Assembly: GCA_024681985.1 (NCBI GenBank) | Contig: JAIKZU010000012.1 | Coordinates: forward strand, 1 to 42,079 | Direction: 5' to 3' | DNA from: Lachnospiraceae bacterium | Lineage (GTDB): Bacteria; Bacillota; Clostridia; Lachnospirales; Lachnospiraceae | Length of the DNA stretch: 42,079 nt | Shown: piece by piece, positions 1 through 7,379 of the stretch | Layout of the letters: every line of letters starts with the position of its first letter | How positions within the stretch are numbered: position 1 is the first letter of the stretch | The notes under the pieces: model-generated | The model's database searches: none | The model's input: the letters and a program-made list of their open reading frames with translations, nothing else | Told to the model about the DNA's origin: nothing | Program-made: the position numbers and the translations under genes

Positions 1-2
1 AT

Positions 3-122
3 TGCAAGCCCAATGTGAAGGGCAAGTACGTTACCTGGTATACCGCCGAGTATTCGGAAAAGCCTGTATTCTACAAGTTTAACTACAAAACCGGAAAAGT
101 GACGAAGACGACGGTGAAATAA
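3..122 (+). CDS. C-terminal end of an unidentified protein (partial, 5' end outside the window)
   Basis: An open frame runs from the window edge to a TAA at 120-122 and gives 39 residues. They are rich in Lys, Tyr and Thr and end in GKVTKTTVK. The pattern of short beta-strand-like stretches (KYVTWYTAEY, PVFYKFNYKTGKV) resembles the end of a secreted or surface beta-repeat protein, but I do not recognise the family. Only the last codons are visible, so no function is assigned. The tandem repeats begin within 7 bases of its stop codon. Confidence 0.5.
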   Translation, partial: CKPNVKGKYVTWYTAEYSEKPVFYKFNYKTGKVTKTTVK

Positions 123-128
123 GCCGAA

Positions 129-185
129 AATGCGTTGCATTACAAGAAATGCGCTGCATTACAAGAAATGCGCTGCATTACAAGA
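129..185. repeat. Three tandem 19-bp repeats
   Basis: The unit aatgcgctgcattacaaga occurs three times head to tail (129-147, 148-166, 167-185). The first copy differs by one base (t for c). A partial fourth copy (aatgca) starts at 186. The segment tacaagaaatgc from the repeat recurs as its reverse complement at 309-320, just beyond the 3' end of the tRNA gene, so the array and that site are inverted relative to each other. Confidence 0.9.
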
Positions 186-195
186 AATGCATTCA

Positions 196-242
196 TAGAT
201 TCTCTTCGAGAATCTATTTCATGTATGGCTGTCGCCATACAT
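196..242. repeat. Two adjacent perfect 9-bp hairpins
   Basis: tagattctc (196-204) pairs with gagaatcta (208-216) across a 3-base loop. atgtatggc (221-229) pairs with gccatacat (234-242) across a TGTC loop. Neither is followed directly by a T-run, so they are not simple terminators. Together with the 19-bp repeats and the hairpin at 251-304 they make a dense palindromic cluster of the kind seen in small non-coding mobile elements. Confidence 0.75.
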
Positions 243-250
243 CGGAAAAC

Positions 251-304
251 AAAAAGAACCACTCTTACGAAAGCAAGCTTTCGACGAGTAGTTCTTTTTA
301 TTTT
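251..304. terminator. Probable bidirectional terminator at the 3' side of tRNA-Gly
   Basis: aaaaagaaccactc (251-264) pairs with gagtagttcttttt (286-299) with one wobble or mismatch. An inner stem cgaaag/ctttcg lies within it. T-runs follow on both strands. It lies 22 bases past the tRNA 3' end (minus strand) and can also stop plus-strand transcription from the truncated gene on the left. Confidence 0.65.
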
Positions 305-325
305 CCTTGCATTTCTTGTAGCTTA

Positions 326-396
326 AGCAGATGACGGGAGTCGAACCCGCCTCCTCAGCTTGGGAAGCTGATGTTCTACCGATGAACTACATCTGC
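326..396 (-). tRNA. tRNA-Gly, anticodon CCC
   Basis: The minus strand of these 71 bases folds as a complete tRNA. The acceptor stem is GCAGATG/CATCTGC with discriminator T. There is a 4-bp D stem (GTTC/GAAC) and an anticodon stem TCAGC/GCTGA. Its loop TTCCCAA gives anticodon CCC. The variable loop is 4 bases and the T stem is GCGGG/CCCGT with loop TTCGACT. CCA is not encoded. The anticodon reads GGG glycine codons. An AT-rich accessory block begins less than 200 bases upstream of its 5' end. Confidence 0.95.
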
Positions 397-408
397 ACTG
401 CACTATCT

Positions 409-437
409 ATTTAAAAACTTTTTTTTTGAAACGTCAA
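409..437 (-). promoter_or_regulatory. Promoter of tRNA-Gly
   Basis: On the minus strand TTGACG (437-432) is followed after 17 bases by TTAAAT (414-409), about 12 bases before the tRNA 5' end. The spacer carries a run of nine A residues. Spacing and distance are as expected for a sigma-A promoter of a stable RNA. Confidence 0.65.
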
Positions 438-559
438 GGGAAAACGACTTCTTACACACAATAATATTCCATTTGATAGACAATTGTGATTGGTTTAGAA
501 TGAAAAATATAGAGACCATGTGCGTAAAAGGAATCCATTATGGGGGTGGAGAAATCACC

Positions 560-826
560 ATGACACCGATTTACAGAGACCATTTTAAAGCCATACACGA
601 GGGAAAATGGCTAAAAATAGAATATCGAAATCGTAATAATAATACCACTAGATATTGGATAGGTATTCTTTCCATTAATGTTACCAAAAGACAAATTACG
701 GTGCATGGTCTGCATTTAATGCAACATACTATCGAAAAGCTCGATATTTATATAGACTCTATTACCTCTACCACTGTTATAGATGGAACATATTGTCCGG
801 AGAGGATGATATGTACGAGTTGCTAA
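560..826 (+). pseudogene. N-terminal remnant of a large AAA helicase-type protein
   Basis: The start ATG at 560 follows a GGTGGAG ribosome site at 545-551. The frame is also open back to a TTG at 473, but that has no such site. The 88 residues include HFKAIHEGKWLKIEYRN and TRYWIGILSIN, ending in VIDGTYCPER. From memory this matches the extreme N-terminus of large (over 1000 residue) Clostridia helicase-like proteins that end in a DUF2726 nuclease-like domain. That domain is what the next reading frame encodes, in a different frame. I infer a gene with most of its centre deleted, leaving both ends. It could instead be two small independent genes. Base composition is much more AT-rich than the neighbours. 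Confidence 0.5.
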
Positions 827-1290
827 ACTATGTAAAAAGTGAAGGTAATACCGTAGTTACACCAAAAGAGATAAACTCTCGTGCCCTTGGTATAAAACCC
901 TTTAGTACAGAAACAGAGGCAGCCTTTTTGCAAAACTTGACTCATGCACTGGAAAATATATGGTTAACTCAAGCTAAATACACCATCCACAAGGAGGTGG
1001 CTATTTCTCAAGTATTCGATGATAATATTGGTTATGAAAACCTATTCTATACGGGTAGATTTGATTTTGTCATATATGAAAAAGTGAAAGAAAAAGAAAT
1101 ACCGGTACTAGCGGTTGAGTTGGATGGAAAAGAGCATCTTGAAGATGAAGCTGTAAAAAGAAGGGATGCACAAAAAAACAAGATATGCAGAGAGCATAAT
1201 TTACAATTGATCCGAGTTGAAAACTCGTATGCGAGACGATATAACTATATAAAATATATATTAATGAGTTATTTTGCTGTCAAACACTAA
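811..1290 (+). pseudogene. C-terminal DUF2726 (PD-(D/E)XK-like) remnant
   Basis: The start ATG at 811 is preceded by GAGAGG at 800-805; the 159-residue product overlaps the previous frame by 16 bp. Residues from about 85 onward (GRFDFVIYEK, then VLAVELDGKEH and IRVENSYARRYNYI) match DUF2726, a restriction-endonuclease-like fold. The D of FDFVIY, the E of VELDG and the later basic residue stand where the catalytic D-ExK residues of that fold would lie. DUF2726 is usually the C-terminal domain of a multi-domain helicase, and no helicase motifs remain. The fragment may still be translated as a stand-alone nuclease-like protein, but its pairing with the N-terminal scrap upstream favours decay by deletion. 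Confidence 0.55.
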
Positions 1291-1311
1291 CACACGATCA
1301 GAGGATATCAT

Positions 1312-1767
1312 ATGAAGATTTATCATGGAAGCACACAGATTGTTGAGGTTTCGGAAATCAGAGTGACAAAATTTAACAAAGATTTTTATTTCGGCTTCTA
1401 TTGTACCACCATCGTTGAACAGGCAGAGAGATGGGCTACAAGATTTGGAAATGGTTATATTAATATCTATGAATACACACCAAACCCGGATCTAATAATT
1501 AAAGTATTTCCTGAAATGTCAGAAGAATGGATGGATTTTATTGCCGCCTGTCGAAGCGGAAAGTCGCACGCATATGATATTGTAGAGGGTCCGATGGCAA
1601 ATGATACGATATTTAACTATGTTCAGGATTTTCTTGATGGAAAGCTAAATAGAGAGCAGTTTTGGGAGTTGGCCAAATTCAAGAAGCCAACACATCAAAT
1701 CAGTTTTCATACACAAAAAGCTTTAGAAACGTTGCAATTTCTGAAGGGAGATATTGTATATGAGTGA
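1312..1767 (+). CDS. DUF3990 family protein, ADP-ribosyltransferase-like (possible toxin)
   Basis: 151 residues. The N-terminus IYHGS, the FYFGFYCTT segment with EQAERWA after it, and INIYEYTP match DUF3990, which is related to the ADP-ribosyltransferase fold. The later WMDFIAACRSG and YDIVEGPMANDTIF segments are typical of the family. The His of YHGS and the Tyr residues that follow sit where NAD-contacting residues of such folds are expected. The gene ends inside the next gene (8-bp overlap), so the two are probably translated together. That arrangement, and its place in an AT-rich accessory block, suggests a toxin with a cognate neutraliser. Toxicity is inferred. The ribosome site (GAGGA, about 10 bases before the ATG) is moderate. 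Confidence 0.7.
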   Translation: MKIYHGSTQIVEVSEIRVTKFNKDFYFGFYCTTIVEQAERWATRFGNGYINIYEYTPNPDLIIKVFPEMSEEWMDFIAACRSGKSHAYDIVEGPMANDTIFNYVQDFLDGKLNREQFWELAKFKKPTHQISFHTQKALETLQFLKGDIVYE

Positions 1768-2197
1768 TGACAGTAACTTATTTTTTACATGCAGTTTGAT
1801 AGAGTTGATAGGAAGGATCACAAAAAACAAAAGAAGAGATATTGTTCTGTATCTTGGTGATGACATCAAAAGGATATACTCTCATGCCGATGTCTTTCAC
1901 TGCGAACCTATAGAGAAGGTAGCGGATGACTTTATTGAAAGAAACCATATCTCAGAGGGTGGTTATGACAATCTAACCGCTGCAAAGTATGATGTACCCG
2001 GATATTGGGATGTGGGCAAAGTATTTGAGCGATTAATAGAAGATGTCACATCAGAAAAAAGCAGGATTGATGGTATAAAAACAGTATATGATTCCTGGCT
2101 GGCAGATCAAATTCTAAATTTTAACTCTGATTTGTATTATCAGTCCAGAGATTACTTGGCTGAATGCTACCGGGAAGGGAAAATAATAGCGGAATAG
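1760..2197 (+). CDS. Conserved hypothetical partner of the DUF3990 protein (possible antitoxin)
   Basis: 145 residues. The ATG at 1760 lies inside the end of the DUF3990 gene, 10 bases after GAAGGGAG. The frame is also open from a TTG at 1754. The protein is soluble, acidic and mostly helical (SLIELIGRITKNKRRDIV, then DVFHCEPIEKVADDFIERN, then YWDVGKVFERLIEDV). I recall similar proteins next to DUF3990 genes in Clostridia but cannot name a characterised family. Its overlap and order point to a neutralising partner. It is followed at once by a strong terminator, which closes the unit. Confidence 0.6.
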   Translation: MSDDSNLFFTCSLIELIGRITKNKRRDIVLYLGDDIKRIYSHADVFHCEPIEKVADDFIERNHISEGGYDNLTAAKYDVPGYWDVGKVFERLIEDVTSEKSRIDGIKTVYDSWLADQILNFNSDLYYQSRDYLAECYREGKIIAE

Positions 2198-2202
2198 CAG
2201 AT

Positions 2203-2234
2203 AACAGCGAGTTCATAGGAACTCGCTGTTTTTT
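2203..2234 (+). terminator. Intrinsic terminator of the DUF3990 pair
   Basis: A perfect 12-bp stem (aacagcgagttc, 2203-2214, with gaactcgctgtt, 2219-2230) has a 4-base loop and is followed by TTTT. It separates the accessory pair from the converging minus-strand operon. Confidence 0.9.
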
Positions 2235-2274
2235 AGACAATATTGATGTTCCGGCATTTCCGCAATTGTTCATT

Positions 2275-2955
2275 TTACAGCGCATCTGCAGCCTCGATCT
2301 CCCGCTGCAGGCTGATGTCCAGATTTCCGTTTCTGGTTCTTAAGCTATCTATGAATTCCTTGGACGAGATCCCGTCTTTTAAAGCCACGTTCAGAGTCAG
2401 CTTATACAGGCTTCCCATATTTGTGGTCTTCACACTCTCGTACTCGTAGGACCTCAGATATTTTTCAAACAGATCCTCAAACCGTCCCTCATAGTCCAGA
2501 TTCTCCGGAACCGTGATGTGCAGGATTCTCGCGGATTCGTTGTCCCGTCCGAAGCGGATTATGTTCAGTATATTGGAGACGATGCATATCAAAAGAGTGA
2601 ACATAAGCGCTACGCCGACAAATCCCATTCCGGAGGCCAGCCCCACCGCCATGGCCAGAAAGATGCTGGTGATCTCCTGTCCCCGGCCGGCCGCAGAACG
2701 GAAGCGGACTAGACTGAAAGCACCTGCCACGGCTACACCGGCACCGATATTACCGTTTACCAGGATGATCACAAGTTCTACCACTGCAGGGAGCAGTACC
2801 AGGGTAATGGCAAAACTTTGGGAGCACCGGTTTTTTATCATATAGGACTTTGCGATGATAAGTCCGCATAAAAGGGAGACAATGGTGGCTATGGCTAGGG
2901 TTCCTCCCGTAAAAGCTCCGTCAGAGATGATCGATGTAAAAAAACTGTTAAACAT
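2275..2955 (-). CDS. DUF4956 domain membrane protein
   Basis: 226 residues starting at the ATG at 2955, which lies 9 bases after AAAGGAG; two in-frame ATGs further upstream (2985, 2961) are less well placed. Four hydrophobic segments (roughly residues 10-35, 45-65, 70-90, 100-130) are followed by a soluble C-terminal domain of about 90 residues. The conserved GAFSLVRFRSAAG stretch between helices is the hallmark of DUF4956. The gene starts inside the end of the VTC gene (8-bp overlap), so the two are translationally coupled. In other bacteria DUF4956 genes travel with VTC and CotH genes, which suggests a membrane partner of a VTC-type polymerase. The molecular role is unknown. Confidence 0.85.
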   Translation of the reverse strand: MFNSFFTSIISDGAFTGGTLAIATIVSLLCGLIIAKSYMIKNRCSQSFAITLVLLPAVVELVIILVNGNIGAGVAVAGAFSLVRFRSAAGRGQEITSIFLAMAVGLASGMGFVGVALMFTLLICIVSNILNIIRFGRDNESARILHITVPENLDYEGRFEDLFEKYLRSYEYESVKTTNMGSLYKLTLNVALKDGISSKEFIDSLRTRNGNLDISLQREIEAADAL

Positions 2956-3733
2956 ATGCATATACTCCTTTCCCAAAATAATCATGTCTGTACCCCACGT
3001 GATTGACAGCTCTTCTTTGAGCAGCGGTGTTTTCGGCTTCCAGACTTAACATGTCCTTGTATCCCTTCCCGTATTTGGAAAAAGAAACCGGAAAGATACG
3101 AAGTTCACTGAGCTTTCTCGACAGTTCCACGGGGATGGCGTTTGCGATCTTTATTTCCATCAGATATTCATCCGGAGCGATGATGGGTCTGCCTTTGTCC
3201 TTTTCTCGCAGATCCAGGTGCAGTGTGCTCCACCGGATGTTGGTATCAAAAGTTACCCGAAAGTCCGGATCCTTCTTTCCTGCCATGGCGATGCGGTCAT
3301 AGCGGATCATCATAGCGGGGCGAAGGCCGGGATAAGTATCCAAAAAGGAAGCGATCTCTTTGCTCACCTGGCTTTTTCCCATGGATCCTCCGTGGCCCGT
3401 TAAATAGTTGAAGGTATCGGCATATCGACCGGAGATCCTTCGTTTATAAACGATCCCATCAAATTTTTTCTTTATCTCAATAAAGGAATTTGTATCATCC
3501 GTTGTATCTCCGTAGGTGCGAAGCCGCAGCTTTTCTTTATACAGGGGTTTATCGATGGAAGTGCGGATCAGACGATAGTCCAAGGTATCAAAGTAAATGT
3601 TGTTGATCTTTGACAATCCGTATGCGTCCACGGATGCATTTCTTTCCAGATAAGGCATCAGTTCTTCGAACTGGCCTTTTTTCAGCAGGTACTTGATCTC
3701 GGCCCGCTTAAATACTTCTTTGTATTCACACAT
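2948..3733 (-). CDS. VTC domain-containing protein (polyphosphate polymerase-like)
   Basis: 261 residues, with the ribosome site GGGAGG 7 bases before the ATG. The VTC tunnel-fold signature is visible. The N-terminal FKRAEIKYLL, YFDTLDYRLIRTS, KEKLRLRTYG and FIEIKKKFDGIVYKRR supply the basic and acidic residues that line the triphosphate tunnel. YLMEIKI near residue 207 gives the late acidic strand. Yeast Vtc4 makes polyphosphate from ATP with this domain. Bacterial single-domain versions are assumed to act on polyphosphate or another anionic polymer at the membrane. It is first in a two-gene operon with DUF4956. No CotH gene is seen nearby, although it often completes the set. Confidence 0.85.
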   Translation of the reverse strand: MCEYKEVFKRAEIKYLLKKGQFEELMPYLERNASVDAYGLSKINNIYFDTLDYRLIRTSIDKPLYKEKLRLRTYGDTTDDTNSFIEIKKKFDGIVYKRRISGRYADTFNYLTGHGGSMGKSQVSKEIASFLDTYPGLRPAMMIRYDRIAMAGKKDPDFRVTFDTNIRWSTLHLDLREKDKGRPIIAPDEYLMEIKIANAIPVELSRKLSELRIFPVSFSKYGKGYKDMLSLEAENTAAQRRAVNHVGYRHDYFGKGVYAYV

Positions 3734-3859
3734 TTTCTGCCTCCCTATGTATCTTTCATGGTCATATCATAAAATGCGAACTTTAAATGAAGATTAAAAA
3801 AGAAAATCCCTTCCCAATGCCTATTCATAATTTAGAGTGAATTTTATGAACCGATATTG

Positions 3860-3865
3860 TATAAT
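3860..3865 (+). promoter_or_regulatory. Candidate -10 box ahead of the sensor-gdpP operon
   Basis: TATAAT lies 57 bases before the ATG of the sensor gene. No good TTGACA-like -35 is found at 16-18 bases (gtgaat at 3837-3842), so the promoter may be weak or activator-dependent. Confidence 0.4.
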
Positions 3866-3922
3866 AGTTCCAAATCGTTATTTATGCTGAAGTGAAAACA
3901 GTGTTTTGCAGAGGAGTGGGTT

Positions 3923-4840
3923 ATGAAAGCCGAAAAGAAAAAACCCTCGATCATAACGAAGATATGTGTATTTGTGGCCATTGCCGTATTTGCGGCCGGC
4001 CTCATTGCAGCTACCATCTCATACCAGATCAACGCATCCCGAGTGAACCAGTATTACAGCGAACTGTCCATCAGTACCGCCAGACACGTGTTATCCATGC
4101 TGGATGCGGAGGATCTTTTGAAGCTGCGGGAGGTCTGCGAGACAGAGGAGTACCAGGAATTGCGGGCTACTGCAGAGGAGAGAGATAACGAAGAGATCAT
4201 AGAGGACTATTTAAAAAGCAAGGGTGTGTGGCAGCAGTTTGATGAAACCCGCGCCATGCTGTCCAATTACCTTCGTGCCGTGGACGACGTGGAATATCTG
4301 TATATTCTTTACTGCGGTGGGATCGGTGACAATCGGGATATGAGCCTGATCGATGACGATACGACGCCGCTCTATCGGACAGGTCTTTATGTCATCGGCG
4401 AGGAGGAACTTGACGACGCCGATTATACCATGGAAGTCCCCCCTACGATCTCTCACGGAGAATGGGGATGGCTGATGTCCGCCTATGTGCCGATCTATGC
4501 ATCGGACGGAACACTGGTAGGACAGGTGGGATGTGACGTGCTGATGGATGAAGTCATGAAAGAACGGTATCAAAGCTTTCTGTACATTCTGGTGGTTGCC
4601 GTACTTGTGACCATCCTGATCACGATCGGCGTATATAATCTACTAAAAAAGAATCTAGTTGAGCCGCTGGAACGGACCACCAATTCTCTGTCCCGTTTCC
4701 TGCCTTCACCGGATCTGGATCCAAAGAAATCCGGCGTGATCGATATGGAAGCCGGCGGCAGTCAGGAGATCGACAATCTTTATCAGGGTATACGATCCAT
4801 GCAGTTGAATACATTAAAATTTTTTAACGACAGAAAGTAA
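3923..4840 (+). CDS. Membrane sensor protein: extracytoplasmic sensing domain plus HAMP-like stub, no output domain
   Basis: 305 residues, start supported by GAGGAG 8 bases upstream. A basic N-terminus is followed by a membrane helix (about residues 12-33) and a long outer domain of about 180 residues. That domain ends in a Cache/PAS-like strand pattern: GEWGWLMSAYVPIY, DGTLVGQVGCDVLMDEV. A second helix (about 217-240) leads into a HAMP-like stretch LLKKNLVEPLERTTNSLSRF. The protein then ends about 45 residues later in a probable coiled coil. There is no kinase, GGDEF, EAL or methyl-accepting domain. The next gene, 26 bp away, is gdpP, so this protein may pass an outside signal to c-di-AMP turnover by direct contact. 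That link is inferred from position only. Confidence 0.75.
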   Translation: MKAEKKKPSIITKICVFVAIAVFAAGLIAATISYQINASRVNQYYSELSISTARHVLSMLDAEDLLKLREVCETEEYQELRATAEERDNEEIIEDYLKSKGVWQQFDETRAMLSNYLRAVDDVEYLYILYCGGIGDNRDMSLIDDDTTPLYRTGLYVIGEEELDDADYTMEVPPTISHGEWGWLMSAYVPIYASDGTLVGQVGCDVLMDEVMKERYQSFLYILVVAVLVTILITIGVYNLLKKNLVEPLERTTNSLSRFLPSPDLDPKKSGVIDMEAGGSQEIDNLYQGIRSMQLNTLKFFNDRK

Positions 4841-4866
4841 AATCTTTTACGGAGATATACGATAAC

Positions 4867-6927
4867 ATGGGAACAATCGCACCGAAAGGTAAATTGCTTC
4901 GCTATCTGCAGGCGCCCATCTATATGGTGTTTGTGTTTTTGATAGGTAGTGTCGGCGTTTTATACTTTCATCAAAAACTTGGTCTTTTGGCAATAGGCGT
5001 TACCTTTGTCTATGCACTGATCATATATATCATCTATAGGACAAACGAAAAGAAACTCTCGGATGAGATCATCGGCTTTGCCGTACGCTACGGCACGGTA
5101 CAGAGCCGTCTGTTAAAGAATTTCCGCGTCCCCTACGCCATTACCGACGGTGAGGGACGTCTGATCTGGATGAACGACAAATTCTCCGCCGTTACCGGGA
5201 AGCCGTCGAACTACCAGAAATCCATTACGTCCATTTTTCCGGAGATCACCCGGGAAGGCATCGAAAAGGCCGAGGACAATCAGTTCACCATGCAGGTGGA
5301 ATATGGCGAGCGCATCTATTCCGCCATGATGGAACGCATGGATTTTGACATCGAGAGCGAGGATGTAAAGCGTCCGGAAACCACTTATCTGGTGGAGCGT
5401 ACCGGAACTCTTATTGCCATCCTTTTATTTGATGTGACCGAACTTGAGGAATTAAAGACCAGCAGTGTGGACGATGCCATGGTACCGGCGCTTTTGTACA
5501 TTGATAACTACGAGGAGACCATGGAGTCCGTGGATGAAGTGAAGCGCTCCATGCTGACGGCGGTTCTGGATCGAAAGATCAACCGCTATTTCCGAGAGGT
5601 AGACGGTATCGTCCGAAAGACCGAGCGTGATAAATACTTCATCATCATGAAGCACAAAGGGTTGGAGACTTTAAAGGAAGAGAAATTCTCCATCCTGGAA
5701 GATGTACAGACCATTAAGATCGGAAACGACAATGTCTTTACCGTCAGCATTGGCGTGGGCTTAAGTTCCAAATCCTATATGCAGAGCGCCGAATTTGCCC
5801 GGGCCGCCATTGATCTGGCACTGGGCCGCGGAGGCTCTCAGGCGGTCGTAAAGGACAACCGGGACGTGGCCTACTTCGGCGTAGGCGGAAAAGAAGTGGA
5901 AAAGAACACCCGAGTGAAGGCCCGTGTAAAGGCCCAGGCGCTGCGGGAAATGATGGAAGCCAGAGACCGGGTCATTGTCATGGGACACAAGCTTTCGGAT
6001 GCGGATGCTTTGGGCGCAGCCATCGGCGTGTATTGTTGTGCCAGAAACCTTGGCAAAACCTGCCAGATCGTTTTAAATACCATTACCTCCTCTCTTCGCC
6101 CCTTGGTGGAGAATTTCGAGGGGGATGACCGTTATCCAAAGGATATGTTTATCAATTCCGATGCCGCCATACAGTTAGTGGGACCGGACACCCTGGTGGT
6201 GGTCGTGGATACGAACCGACCGAACTATACGGAGTGCCCGCAGCTTTTAAATCGCGGAAATGACCTGGTGGTATTTGACCACCATCGGCAGGGCAGTGAG
6301 CGGATCTCCAACCCGCTGTTGTCCTATATCGAACCCTATGCATCTTCTGCCTGTGAGATGATCACGGAGGTGCTGCAGTACTTCTCCGACGATATCGAGA
6401 TCAATTCCATGGAGGCGGATATCATCTATGCGGGTATTTTGATCGATACGAACAACTTCATGACAAAGACCGGCGTGCGTACCTTCGAAGCGGCGGCTTA
6501 TCTGCGACGGAATGGCGCGGAAGTGACCCGTGTGCGAAAGATGCTGCGGGAGGATATGGATACCTACAAGGCTCGCGCAGAGGTGGTGCGTCATGCGGAG
6601 GTCTATCGCGGCGCTTTCGCCATATCCCTTTGCGACGGCGGGGAGATGGAAAGCCCTACGGTGGTGGGAGCCCAGGCGGCAAACGAACTGCTGAACATCG
6701 TGGGGATCAAGGCATCCTTTGTTTTGACGGAGTTTCGGAACAAGGTATATGTATCCGGACGATCCATCGATGAGATCAATGTACAGCTGATCATGGAACG
6801 TTTAGGCGGAGGCGGACATTTGAATGTGGCCGGGGCTCAGATCGAGGACACCAACGTCATTGCCGCAAAGCATAAATTGGAAGACATCATCGATACGATG
6901 ATCGAAGAGGGAGATATCAAGATATGA
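4867..6927 (+). CDS. gdpP: Cyclic di-AMP phosphodiesterase GdpP (DHH/DHHA1 family)
   Basis: 686 residues, close to the usual 650-680. Two N-terminal membrane helices (about 14-32 and 38-57) are followed by a PAS-like domain (about 80-200). A degenerate GGDEF domain (about 200-340) comes next, then the DHH catalytic domain. Metal-binding motifs are intact: [11 protein letters not shown] from residue 373, the DHH triplet at 471-473 and the DHHA1 GGGGH at 647-651. The enzyme hydrolyses c-di-AMP to pApA at the membrane and so affects potassium balance and wall homeostasis. Its stop overlaps the start of rplI by 4 bp, and the order gdpP-rplI-dnaB is widely conserved in Bacillota. It probably shares a transcript with the upstream sensor gene. 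Confidence 0.95.
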   Translation: MGTIAPKGKLLRYLQAPIYMVFVFLIGSVGVLYFHQKLGLLAIGVTFVYALIIYIIYRTNEKKLSDEIIGFAVRYGTVQSRLLKNFRVPYAITDGEGRLIWMNDKFSAVTGKPSNYQKSITSIFPEITREGIEKAEDNQFTMQVEYGERIYSAMMERMDFDIESEDVKRPETTYLVERTGTLIAILLFDVTELEELKTSSVDDAMVPALLYIDNYEETMESVDEVKRSMLTAVLDRKINRYFREVDGIVRKTERDKYFIIMKHKGLETLKEEKFSILEDVQTIKIGNDNVFTVSIGVGLSSKSYMQSAEFARAAIDLALGRGGSQAVVKDNRDVAYFGVGGKEVEKNTRVKARVKAQALREMMEARDRVIVMGHKLSDADALGAAIGVYCCARNLGKTCQIVLNTITSSLRPLVENFEGDDRYPKDMFINSDAAIQLVGPDTLVVVVDTNRPNYTECPQLLNRGNDLVVFDHHRQGSERISNPLLSYIEPYASSACEMITEVLQYFSDDIEINSMEADIIYAGILIDTNNFMTKTGVRTFEAAAYLRRNGAEVTRVRKMLREDMDTYKARAEVVRHAEVYRGAFAISLCDGGEMESPTVVGAQAANELLNIVGIKASFVLTEFRNKVYVSGRSIDEINVQLIMERLGGGGHLNVAGAQIEDTNVIAAKHKLEDIIDTMIEEGDIKI

Positions 6928-7370
6928 AAGTAATACTACTGGCAGATGTGAAGCCCCACGGCAAAAAGGGAGATGTGGTGGAGGTTTCCGATGGTTTTGC
7001 GCGAAATGTACTGTTCAAAAAGAATCAGGGCGTGGAAGCGACACCGGCAAATCTGAATAATCTGAAATTAAAAAATCAGCATGATGATAAAGTTGCTGCA
7101 GAGAATCTGGCGGCGGCGCAGGCCTTATCCAAAGAGATGGAGGGCTGGCTGGTGGAGACCGCCATTAAGTCCGGAGAGGGCGGCAAGACCTTTGGTTCCG
7201 TTTCCTCAAAGGAGATCGCGGCAGCGGTGAAAAAGCAATACGGACAGGACATCGACAAGAAAAAAATACAGATGGACGAGGCGATCAAGAGCCTTGGCAC
7301 CCACGAAGTAAAGGTGAAACTGCACCAGCAGGTGACTGCCGCTCTTCGGGTGCACGTGTCTGAACAGTAG
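6924..7370 (+). CDS. rplI: Large ribosomal subunit protein bL9
   Basis: 148 residues, the normal length. The N-terminal rRNA-binding domain begins [20 protein letters not shown] and contains DGFARNVLF. It is joined by a long charged helix (about 40-75) to the C-terminal domain with [13 protein letters not shown] and [11 protein letters not shown]. bL9 binds 23S rRNA near the L1 stalk and helps keep the reading frame. It overlaps gdpP by ATGA and is followed 9 bases later by dnaB, so it sits within one operon. Confidence 0.97.
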   Translation: MKVILLADVKPHGKKGDVVEVSDGFARNVLFKKNQGVEATPANLNNLKLKNQHDDKVAAENLAAAQALSKEMEGWLVETAIKSGEGGKTFGSVSSKEIAAAVKKQYGQDIDKKKIQMDEAIKSLGTHEVKVKLHQQVTAALRVHVSEQ

Positions 7371-7379
7371 GAGCTTATT

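Noticed and set aside
129..185. CRISPR array
   Set aside because: The 19-bp units are directly adjacent with no spacers.
4620..4900. A frameshift that split a receptor from a downstream catalytic domain
   Set aside because: The receptor ends normally, and GdpP begins with its own typical N-terminal membrane helices and start codon.
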